From DATKQI01 sp035532755 (lineage in GTDB: Bacteria > Pseudomonadota > Alphaproteobacteria > Acetobacterales > Acetobacteraceae): a stretch of DNA of 6,101 nt. The stretch is from positions 1 to 6,101 of the forward strand of contig DATKQI010000121.1 of assembly GCA_035532755.1 (NCBI GenBank). The letters run 5' to 3'. The notes under the pieces were generated by a model, which saw only the letters and a program-made list of their open reading frames with translations, ran no database searches and was not told where the DNA came from. Shown here one piece after another: positions 1-5,200 of this stretch; within the stretch, counting starts at the first letter, position 1, and the number at the start of each line of letters is the position of its first letter. The position numbers and the translations under genes were made by a program.

Positions 1-6
1 AGGCAT
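1..6 (-). CDS. Possible start of a downstream gene, cut by the window edge
   Basis: Just past the stop codon of the sulfotransferase gene, the minus strand reads a GGAG Shine-Dalgarno (positions 15 to 12), a 5-nt spacer and an ATG at 6-4. This is the arrangement expected for a next gene in the same transcript, 14 nt downstream of the sulfotransferase stop. Only two codons (Met-Pro) are visible, so nothing can be said about the product. A chance GGAG before an ATG is quite possible in GC-rich DNA. Confidence 0.3.
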
Positions 7-20
7 GCACGCTCCGTTCA

Positions 21-995
21 TCAAAGACCGGCCGCGGCGGGGTGGGGCACCGGCAGCCCCGCCTCATGCCGCAGCCGTTCGAATCGCGTGCAGGCTGCGC
101 GATAGATCACCTGATCGAGCCGTGTCAGCCGGTCCAACTCCGTATCCACCTCCGCCGTCAGCGGCTCGCGCGGCAGCCGGCGGAACGGCGCCTTACCGTC
201 ACGCTCCATCAGCGCCAGCACGTTCTCTCGCGGTGCGTGCGCGGGCGGGGCGCGGTGCAGCAGGCGGGCCAGCACGGGAAGACCACCGTCGAGGTTCTCG
301 GCGATGCCGATGAAGCTCAGCCGCTCCAGCGCCGCCATCGCCTGCGCCAGCGTGCCGCGCGGGTCGGCGGCCAGCGGGTCGGCGGCCGATCCGGTCTGGT
401 ATCGCCCGGTCAGCCGCCGCAGATACACATGGTCGGTGAAATCCCGCACCATCGGGTCCGGGCTGCGCAGGAAATCGAGCAGCGTGCCCGCATGCGCCGC
501 TCGCACGCCGCTGTGTGCCTGCTCCGGCGTCAGCGTCTCCAGCCGCACGGCCCGCCAGTAGTGGTACAGCGACAGCAGCCGCTGCCGCGGCTCGCGGAAC
601 AGCGCAAGAATGAACCGCCCTTCGCCCAGCCGCTCGATCGAAGGCAGGTCATAATGCCCCCATACGAACGGCCGCGCGCGTATCTGCCCGATCGCGTTCG
701 CGGTGAACGGGCTCAACAGATGCGGCGGCAGGTCCCGGCGAGGATCGGGGTCCAGATCGTCAGGGCCGACCAGCCCCCGCAGATACGCCATCGTGGAGGT
801 CCCGGCGGTCTTCTCGATATGCAGGAAGGCCAGCCGCGGCAACGCCGGCTCCGAACCCGCGCCCGGTACCGCCTCGTTGCCCGCTGCCGGCCGGCGTCGG
901 CGGGCAGGCATGGCTGAAAGAAGCGATCCAAAAGGCACGCGGCTGATCATCGAGGTAAAAGTCATGCCGCATAGCAGCATGACAGGATGCTTCAT
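21..995 (-). CDS. Sulfotransferase family protein (PAPS-dependent type)
   Basis: Predicted 324-residue sulfotransferase, expected to move a sulfuryl group from PAPS to an unidentified acceptor such as a carbohydrate or lipid. Residues 57-67 (FLHIEKTAGTS) match the 5'-phosphosulfate-binding loop of the Sulfotransfer_2-like families, with Lys62 as the likely catalytic/phosphosulfate-binding lysine. Residues 131-148, with FREPRQRLLSLYHYWR, match the 3'-phosphate-binding segment. VWGH around residues 111-114 is also common in this group. The first ~50 residues are low-complexity, Arg/Pro/Ala-rich and look non-conserved; there is no convincing signal peptide. The start is uncertain: the ATG at 995 has no Shine-Dalgarno, and in-frame ATGs at 980, 965, 950 and 911 are no better. 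The ATG at 911 would begin the protein about 28 residues ahead of the conserved domain. The gene stands alone, 125 bp beyond the end of the DUF1345 gene. Family is fairly secure; substrate is unknown. Confidence 0.85.
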   Translation of the reverse strand: MKHPVMLLCGMTFTSMISRVPFGSLLSAMPARRRRPAAGNEAVPGAGSEPALPRLAFLHIEKTAGTSTMAYLRGLVGPDDLDPDPRRDLPPHLLSPFTANAIGQIRARPFVWGHYDLPSIERLGEGRFILALFREPRQRLLSLYHYWRAVRLETLTPEQAHSGVRAAHAGTLLDFLRSPDPMVRDFTDHVYLRRLTGRYQTGSAADPLAADPRGTLAQAMAALERLSFIGIAENLDGGLPVLARLLHRAPPAHAPRENVLALMERDGKAPFRRLPREPLTAEVDTELDRLTRLDQVIYRAACTRFERLRHEAGLPVPHPAAAGL

Positions 996-1120
996 AACGC
1001 AGCTTATTGTAACGGAGCGTATCGTCCACGGTCATGATTTTATACCGGGGTGCTGACCTCTCTCCTGGCTTCCGCTGTCGCTGAAATAAAGGGAATGGGT
1101 CAATACTTTGCCGGTTGGCT
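996..1120 (-). promoter_or_regulatory. AT-richer intergenic region with candidate promoter elements for the sulfotransferase gene
   Basis: This gap between the DUF1345 stop and the sulfotransferase start is clearly richer in A/T than the flanking genes. On the minus strand there is a TACAAT hexamer (1011-1006, 5/6 to the sigma-70 -10 consensus), 18 bp after ATGACC (1035-1030, 4/6 to the -35). Transcription from it would begin about 4 nt before the ATG at 995, giving an almost leaderless message. A second -10-like hexamer, TATAAA (1044-1039), would give a leader of about 35 nt but has no recognisable -35. I found no hairpin with a T-tract that would end the upstream hisI-M20-DUF1345 transcript, so read-through is possible. 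Confidence 0.35.
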
Positions 1121-1789
1121 TTACAGCAGCCCGGCAGCGATGTTCACCGTCAGCGCCAGGATCACCGTGTTGAACAAAAACCCCAGCAACCCGTGCAGCG
1201 TCGCCATGCGCCGGAACTTCCGCGCGGTGATCTGCACGTCCGAAACCTGGAAGGTCATGCCCAGAACCAGCGAGAAATAAAAAAAATCGAGGTAGTCCGG
1301 CTGCTTCTCGCTCGGAAAATCCAGCCCGCCGTCCACCTCGTCGCGTCCGGCGCTTTTGGAATAATATTCATGGGCATAGCGGAAGGTGAAGGCAGTGTGC
1401 GTCATCAGCCAGGACAGCACCAGCGTGGCCGCCACCAGCGCCACATGCCACCCCCGCGTCTTTGCCGGCAGATGGCTGATGCCGGCGAACGCGCTCACGA
1501 TGGCCGCCAGGCTGAACAGCGTGCCGGCGATGGTCAGGCCGAAGATGGTCCATTCCCCTTCCTCCTGCCGTTCCGCATCGCGCGCCATCCGGTCGATATG
1601 TTCGGAGAGGAACAGCAGGGCGCTGAGCGCGAGGAACACCGCCACCCCGATGTCCCACATCAGGATCGCGCGCGTGAGCGGGGAGAACCGGGCCAGCAGC
1701 GGATAGCTCGCCAGCCCGCACAGCAGCCCGGCGAACAACCGCGGCCGGCCGGCGATGATCCGCGTGGCCAGCCAGTGTTGCGGCTTCAT
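1121..1789 (-). CDS. DUF1345 family integral membrane protein
   Basis: A 222-residue protein of the DUF1345 family, whose function is not established. Hydrophobic segments lie at about residues 13-33, 41-62, 81-104, 115-136 and 198-220, with a shorter amphipathic one at 168-180, so it is an inner-membrane protein. The C-terminal part carries the family signature: PDYLDFFYFS (164-173), GMTFQVSDVQ (177-186) and the segment with HGLL and FNTVILALTVN (199-216). A charged loop (about 137-165) separates the last two hydrophobic blocks. The ATG overlaps the stop codon of the M20 peptidase gene (ATGA), and its GAGG Shine-Dalgarno (1798-1795) lies inside a potential hairpin, so translation is probably coupled to the gene before it. 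Codons for DFFYFS contain a run of eight T residues (1286-1279). Length is normal for the family and no damage is seen. Confidence 0.88.
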   Translation of the reverse strand: MKPQHWLATRIIAGRPRLFAGLLCGLASYPLLARFSPLTRAILMWDIGVAVFLALSALLFLSEHIDRMARDAERQEEGEWTIFGLTIAGTLFSLAAIVSAFAGISHLPAKTRGWHVALVAATLVLSWLMTHTAFTFRYAHEYYSKSAGRDEVDGGLDFPSEKQPDYLDFFYFSLVLGMTFQVSDVQITARKFRRMATLHGLLGFLFNTVILALTVNIAAGLL

Positions 1790-2916
1790 GCCAGCCTCGC
1801 CAGCAGCCCGGCCATCAGCCGCCCGCGGCTGGCGAGGCTGTCGGTCATGATGTGCTCGTTCAACGTGTGGTAGCCGTCCCCCACCGCGCCCAGCCCGTCC
1901 AGGCTCGCCACCCCCATCGCGCCGGTGAAATTCGCGTCAGACCCGCCGCCCGCGCTGTGGGCGGGCAGATCGAGCCCCATGCCGGCGGCGATGCCGCGCG
2001 CCTGCTCGTACAGCGCGAGGCAGCGCCCGTCCGGCTCCCACACCGGCCGCGTCACGCTGCGCCGCACGGCGAACTGCACCTGCGGGTTGGTCGCACTCAG
2101 CGCCAGCATCCGCGCCACTCCGGAATCGAGGTCCGCCTGCCGCTTCGCCATGCTCAGCGCCTCCGCCGTGCAGGTGGTGGCCACGCAGTTCACCCAGGTT
2201 CCGCCCTGCACCACGCCCACGCTGAAGGTGCAGTCGGGCGTGGTCATCGCCTCGATCGCGAGGATCTGCCGCGCCATCTCGGCTATCGCCGAACGCCCCT
2301 CGGCGAGCCGCGCACCCGCATGGCTCGGCCGGCCGGTCGCCTCCAGATGGAACCGGGCGATGGCATAGCGGCCGGTCACCACCCCGCCGTCCGGCCGCCC
2401 GGGCTCGGGCACCAGAACATAACGGTTCCGCGCCGCCTCCGCCTCGATCACGTCGCGCGTGCTGGGGCTGCCTGCCTCCTCGTCGGAGGTCAGCAGCACG
2501 CTCACCGGCAGCGGTGTGGCGATGCCGGCGCGGCCAAGCTGGCGGATCGCCTCCAGCGCGAGAAAATTGCCGCCCTTCATGTCGCAGATGGCCGGCCCGA
2601 AGCACCGCGCGCCATCGCGCCGGAAGGGCAGGGCGGCCAGGGTGCCGATCGGGTGCACCGTATCCAGATGCCCCATGACCAGGATGCCCGGCTCGTCCGC
2701 CCGCGGATGCGGGAAGCGGGCGCGCACGCAGTCGCCGAAACCCATCCGCCCGGGAATCCGCTCGATGCGCGCCCCGGCCAGGGCCAGATCGCGGGCGGCC
2801 ACGTCCATCATGCGGTTCACCGCCGCGCGGTCCCAGGTCGGGCTCTCGCATTCGATCCAGGGCCGCAGCCCCGCCAGCATCGCATCCGTGTCGAAGGGCA
2901 GGCCCGTCGGGTCCAT
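1786..2916 (-). CDS. M20-family metallopeptidase (carboxypeptidase G2 / glutamate carboxypeptidase type)
   Basis: A 376-residue dinuclear zinc hydrolase. Relatives remove C-terminal glutamate or other residues from peptides or N-acyl amino acids; the substrate here is unknown. Likely metal ligands are His83 (GHLDT, with Asp85), Asp112 (CDMKGG), Glu147, Glu171 (VPEPG) and His350 (YHTLNEH), with Glu146 of DEE as catalytic base. The spacings 83-112-146-171 equal those I recall for Pseudomonas carboxypeptidase G2 (112-141-175-200). The inserted dimerisation lid, with PSHAG (197-201), lies at about 180-290. Unlike carboxypeptidase G2 there is no signal peptide, so a cytoplasmic location is inferred. 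The ATG at 2916 was chosen because AGAGGA lies 6 nt upstream and overlaps the hisI stop codon. The frame stays open upstream to 3165, but that part is the antisense-like shadow of hisI. The gene follows hisI by 11 nt and overlaps the DUF1345 gene by ATGA. Confidence 0.9.
   Translation of the reverse strand: MDPTGLPFDTDAMLAGLRPWIECESPTWDRAAVNRMMDVAARDLALAGARIERIPGRMGFGDCVRARFPHPRADEPGILVMGHLDTVHPIGTLAALPFRRDGARCFGPAICDMKGGNFLALEAIRQLGRAGIATPLPVSVLLTSDEEAGSPSTRDVIEAEAARNRYVLVPEPGRPDGGVVTGRYAIARFHLEATGRPSHAGARLAEGRSAIAEMARQILAIEAMTTPDCTFSVGVVQGGTWVNCVATTCTAEALSMAKRQADLDSGVARMLALSATNPQVQFAVRRSVTRPVWEPDGRCLALYEQARGIAAGMGLDLPAHSAGGGSDANFTGAMGVASLDGLGAVGDGYHTLNEHIMTDSLASRGRLMAGLLARLA
1792..1840 (-). 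promoter_or_regulatory. 13-bp inverted repeat covering the DUF1345 ribosome binding site
   Basis: CAGCCTCGCCAGC at 1792-1804 and GCTGGCGAGGCTG at 1828-1840 are perfect reverse complements separated by 23 nt. In the minus-strand mRNA the hairpin occupies the last codons of the M20 gene. Its 3' arm contains GAGG (1798-1795), spaced 5 nt from the DUF1345 ATG, and the arm ends 2 nt before that ATG. The structure would hide the ribosome site unless ribosomes finishing the M20 gene open it. No T-tract follows, so it does not look like an intrinsic terminator. Confidence 0.6.
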
Positions 2917-2927
2917 CGTGAATCCTC

Positions 2928-3320
2928 TCAGGGGTACAGGGTCTCGGGGGCGACGGAGGGCGCGGCGATCTCGGCCAGCCCGCCCGAACGCACCGCCCGG
3001 AAGAAGCAGGACCGGCGGCCGGTATGGCAGGCCACGCCGGTCTGATCGACCAGCAGCAGCAGCGTATCGCCGTCGCAATCCACCCGCAGCTCGATCAGCC
3101 GCTGCTCCTGCCCGGATGTCTCGCCCTTGCGCCACAGCCGGTTTCGGCTGCGGCTGAAATAGCACACGCGCCCGGTCGCCAGCGTCTCGGCCACCGCCGC
3201 GCGGTTCATCCAGGCCATCATCAGCACCTCGCCGCTGTCATGCTGCTGGGCGATGGCGGGCACCAGGCCGTTCGCATCGAAGGCGATGGCGTCGATCGGA
3301 TCGGCGATGGTGGGGGGCAT
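2928..3320 (-). CDS. hisI: Phosphoribosyl-AMP cyclohydrolase
   Basis: A 130-residue HisI that opens the adenine ring of phosphoribosyl-AMP in the third step of histidine biosynthesis, in the cytoplasm. Family signatures are clear: GEVLMMAWMNR (30-40), GRVCYFSRSRNRLWRKGE (50-67) and DCDGDT (81-86), which supplies the Mg-binding aspartates and Cys82, followed by Cys98 and Cys105. The Cys spacing of 16 and 7 equals that of the zinc-binding cysteines of the Methanothermobacter enzyme as I recall it. This is the monofunctional form; no HisE domain is attached and no other his gene is in the window. The ATG at 3320 has no strong Shine-Dalgarno. It is the first gene of a likely hisI-M20-DUF1345 transcript and faces away from zur with 33 bp between start codons, so its promoter must lie in or overlap the zur 5' region. 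Confidence 0.95.
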   Translation of the reverse strand: MPPTIADPIDAIAFDANGLVPAIAQQHDSGEVLMMAWMNRAAVAETLATGRVCYFSRSRNRLWRKGETSGQEQRLIELRVDCDGDTLLLLVDQTGVACHTGRRSCFFRAVRSGGLAEIAAPSVAPETLYP

Positions 3321-3358
3321 GTCGGCGGCGCTCGTGCTTGCTATGGTGGGGCGATGTC
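3307..3358. repeat. Imperfect direct repeat across the zur-hisI start region
   Basis: ATGGTGGGG, two or three bases and ATGTC occur at 3307-3323 and again at 3343-3358, about 36 bp apart. The first copy covers the first codons of hisI and the second covers the ribosome site and start codon of zur. The 33 bp between the two start codons are GC-rich and contain no obvious AT-rich palindrome of the usual Zur-box kind and no convincing sigma-70 promoter. The repeat may be a chance G-rich similarity or part of a regulatory site. Confidence 0.35.
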
Positions 3359-3875
3359 AGACGAAGCCGGCCTGCCGCACAAGATGCAAGACAGGATGGA
3401 AGCGCCGTTCGCCCCGCGCATCCGCACCCTGCTGGACCGTGCGGACGCGCTGTGCGCCGTCCAGAACGTGCGGCTGACCGATCTGCGGCGCGAAGTGCTG
3501 GGCTTGGTGCTGGAGGCCGCATCCCCGGTCGGTGCGTATGATCTGCTGGACCGGCTGCGCGCCCGGCGCGGCGCCGCCGCCCCGCCCACGGTGTACCGCG
3601 CGCTCGATTTCCTGCTCGAACACGGGCTGATCCACCGGGTCGAGCGGCTGTCCGCCTTCGTCGGCTGCATCGCCGGCGATGGCCACGGCCACGCCGCCCA
3701 GTTCCTGATCTGCCGGCAATGCCACCATGTGATCGAGCTGGACGATCACGCGGTGTCCGACGCCCTGGCCCACGCCGCCGCCGCCGCCGGCTTCGCGGTC
3801 AGCGGCGCGACGATCGAGGCGGAGGGGCTTTGCGCGGCGTGCGCGGCGTCTTCGGCGCGGCCGGCGCCGGCCTGA
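3354..3875 (+). CDS. zur: Zinc uptake regulator, Fur family
   Basis: A 173-residue Zn(II)-sensing repressor expected to shut off zinc uptake genes when zinc is sufficient. The N-terminal winged helix (about 38-95) has NVRLTDLRREVL and PPTVYRALDFLLEHGLIHR, typical of Zur rather than Fur. Candidate structural zinc ligands are Cys120/Cys123 and Cys160/Cys163; candidate sensory ligands are His94, Cys105, His113 and Glu128. Spacings among these eight match those I recall for E. coli Zur (77, 88, 96, 111 and 103/106, 143/146). The start at 3354 is supported by the G-rich GGTGGGG just upstream, but ATGs at 3384 and 3396 are possible; 3396 gives an N-terminus close in length to E. coli Zur. The gene diverges from hisI and converges on the metC-linked small ORF, overlapping it by 77 bp. 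No zinc transporter genes are in view. A run of GCC repeats (3774-3789) encodes five alanines. Confidence 0.93.
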   Translation: MSDEAGLPHKMQDRMEAPFAPRIRTLLDRADALCAVQNVRLTDLRREVLGLVLEAASPVGAYDLLDRLRARRGAAAPPTVYRALDFLLEHGLIHRVERLSAFVGCIAGDGHGHAAQFLICRQCHHVIELDDHAVSDALAHAAAAAGFAVSGATIEAEGLCAACAASSARPAPA

Positions 3876-3984
3876 CCGGCTCCAGCCAGTCGGGCGAAAG
3901 CTCCGAGAGCAGGCAAGGTGGCGAGGCGCACTCGATCGGCGGTTCTTCCGATGCCTTTTCCGGTGGGGGCTTGCGTGCCGTCAT
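3799..3984 (-). CDS. Small hypothetical protein with an SPPC motif, coupled to metC
   Basis: A 61-residue ORF whose ATG overlaps the metC stop codon (ATGA), implying translational coupling. Function is unknown. A Lys/Pro/Glu-rich start is followed by a distinct core, residues 18-35, ECASPPCLLSELSPDWLE, with Cys19 and Cys24. The tail (36-61) is rich in Pro, Ala, Arg and Lys and looks disordered. I recall similar segments of the form SPPC-x-x-[H/S]-E-[L/V]-x-P as short stand-alone proteins or N-terminal extensions in alphaproteobacteria, which supports a real gene; this is memory, not a search. There is no signal peptide or membrane segment. The last 77 bp are antisense to the zur 3' end, so part of the tail sequence is constrained by zur. 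The frame is open upstream to 4272, but that part lies inside metC and is a shadow. Confidence 0.6.
   Translation of the reverse strand: MTARKPPPEKASEEPPIECASPPCLLSELSPDWLEPVRPAPAAPKTPRTPRKAPPPRSSRR
3859..3872. repeat. 14-bp perfect palindrome at the end of zur
   Basis: GGCCGGCGCCGGCC reads identically on both strands and ends one base before the zur stop codon. It sits in the region where zur and the metC-linked ORF overlap tail to tail. It could fold into a short G/C stem in either transcript, but no T-tract follows on either strand. It therefore does not meet the pattern of an intrinsic terminator and may only reflect high GC content and Ala/Gly/Pro coding. Confidence 0.45.
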
Positions 3985-5198
3985 GTCGCCTCCCGCAGCA
4001 CGTCGAGCCCGCGCGCGAGGTCCGCGATCAGGTCTTCCGGCTCTTCCAGCCCGACATGGATGCGCACCATCGGCCCGCCGAACTCGCCGGTGCCGGCGGT
4101 GCGATGGATGAAGCCGGTGGTGGGAAGGGCCAAACTCTCGTACCCGCCCCAGGATGCGCCGATGCCGAACAGCGCGAGGCTCTCCACCATCGCATGCGTG
4201 CGCTCCGCGCTGTATTCGGGGCGGAACACCACGCCGAACAGGCTGCACGCGCCGGTGAAGTCCCGCTTCCACAGCTCATGCCCCGGGGAGCCGGGCAGGG
4301 CCGGGTGCAGCACCTGCAGCACCTCCGGCTGGCGGGCGAGCCAGTTCGCCACGGTGAGCCCCGCTTCCATCTGGTGCTTCAGCCGCACCCCCATGCTGCG
4401 TGCCCCGCGCAAGGCGAGCCAGCAGTCATCGGGGCTGGCATACTGGCCGAGCGCGAGGGCCGCGCTGCGCACCTTCTCCCAGTCCTCGTCGCTCGCCGTC
4501 GTCACGCTGCCCAGCAGCACGTCGGAATGGCCGACCACGTATTTGGTCAGCGCCTGGATCGACACGTCCACGCCATGCCGGAACGGCTGGAAGAAATGGA
4601 TGCCCCAGGTGTTGTCCATCAGCAGCTTCGCCCCGCCCGCGTGGGCGGCGCGGGCCAGCGCCGGGATGTCCTGCATCTCGAACGTGTGGCTGCCGGGGCT
4701 TTCGGTGTAGACCACCTTCGTGTTCGGCCGCATCAGCGCCGCCATGCCGGCCTCGTCCACCGCCGGATCGTAATAAGTCGTCTCCACCCCCATCCGCGCC
4801 AGCATCCCGTCGGCGAAGCTGCGGGCGGGGCCGTACACGGAATCGGGCATCAGGCAGTGATCGCCGGCCGACAGGCAGGCGAGCAGCGGGGTGGTGATGG
4901 CGGCCAGCCCGGAGGAGACGATCTGGCAGCGCGTGCCGCCCTCGATCTCGGCAATCACGTCTTCCAGCGCATGGTGCGTGGGCGTGCCCAGCACGCCGTA
5001 GATCACCGCCTGCTCCAGCCGCTTGCCGCCCCACTCGCGCCGGTGCGCCACCGTCGGGTGCAGCACGGTCGACCCGCGCACCAGCGGCGGGTTGACGAAG
5101 CCGTGGGCGTGCGTGCCCGCGCGCCCGGCATGGGAAAGCCGGGTCATGAACCCCGGCGGCTTCGGGGCGGGGCGCTGCGGGGCGGAATCGTCGGGCAT
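3981..5198 (-). CDS. metC: Cystathionine beta-lyase
   Basis: A 405-residue PLP enzyme of the Cys/Met metabolism family that cleaves cystathionine to homocysteine, pyruvate and ammonia for methionine synthesis. It resembles E. coli MetC throughout: YGVLGTPTHHALE (67-79), the DSVYGPA loop with Tyr122 stacking on PLP (119-125), MDNTWG with Asp195, SIQALTKYVVGHSD with the PLP Schiff-base Lys219, HPALPGSPGHELWKRDFTG (298-316), SWGGYESL with Trp350, and Arg379 for the substrate carboxylate. One usual residue differs: the YGR arginine that reaches the neighbouring subunit's PLP phosphate (E. coli Arg58) is Val69. The ATG at 5198 is chosen because GGAG lies 8 nt upstream; the ATG at 5237 would overlap sseA by 37 bp with no benefit. 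It follows sseA by 2 nt and overlaps the next small ORF by ATGA. A desulfhydrase or C-S lyase of the same fold is the main alternative. Confidence 0.92.
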   Translation of the reverse strand: MPDDSAPQRPAPKPPGFMTRLSHAGRAGTHAHGFVNPPLVRGSTVLHPTVAHRREWGGKRLEQAVIYGVLGTPTHHALEDVIAEIEGGTRCQIVSSGLAAITTPLLACLSAGDHCLMPDSVYGPARSFADGMLARMGVETTYYDPAVDEAGMAALMRPNTKVVYTESPGSHTFEMQDIPALARAAHAGGAKLLMDNTWGIHFFQPFRHGVDVSIQALTKYVVGHSDVLLGSVTTASDEDWEKVRSAALALGQYASPDDCWLALRGARSMGVRLKHQMEAGLTVANWLARQPEVLQVLHPALPGSPGHELWKRDFTGACSLFGVVFRPEYSAERTHAMVESLALFGIGASWGGYESLALPTTGFIHRTAGTGEFGGPMVRIHVGLEEPEDLIADLARGLDVLREAT

Positions 5199-5200
5199 GC

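Noticed and set aside
42..917. A 291-codon open frame on the plus strand.
   Set aside because: It is antisense to the sulfotransferase gene, has shadow-type composition and no recognisable domain.
1852..3045. A 397-codon open frame on the plus strand.
   Set aside because: It is antisense to the M20 peptidase gene, which has complete catalytic motifs; the plus-strand product is low-complexity Arg/His/Ala.
2917..3165. An 83-residue N-terminal extension of the M20 peptidase.
   Set aside because: The stretch runs through hisI in another frame, is Arg/Ala/Gly-rich, and a good Shine-Dalgarno supports the start at 2916.
3321..3353. A TATGGT hexamer at 3342-3347 as a -10 box for zur.
   Set aside because: It matches the consensus at only four of six positions, has no -35 partner at a proper distance, and would place the transcript start on the start codon.
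3774..3789. Tandem GCC repeats as a possible phase-variable tract.
   Set aside because: The unit is a whole codon, so length changes would only alter an alanine run in Zur, and short GCC runs are common in GC-rich coding DNA.
3859..3872. The palindrome at the end of zur as an intrinsic terminator.
   Set aside because: There is no T-rich tract after it on either strand and the self-complementary sequence leaves only a small loop.
3985..4272. A longer version of the small SPPC ORF starting at 4272.
   Set aside because: The added part lies inside metC in a shifted frame and is His/Arg-rich; the ATGA start at 3984 fits the operon pattern.
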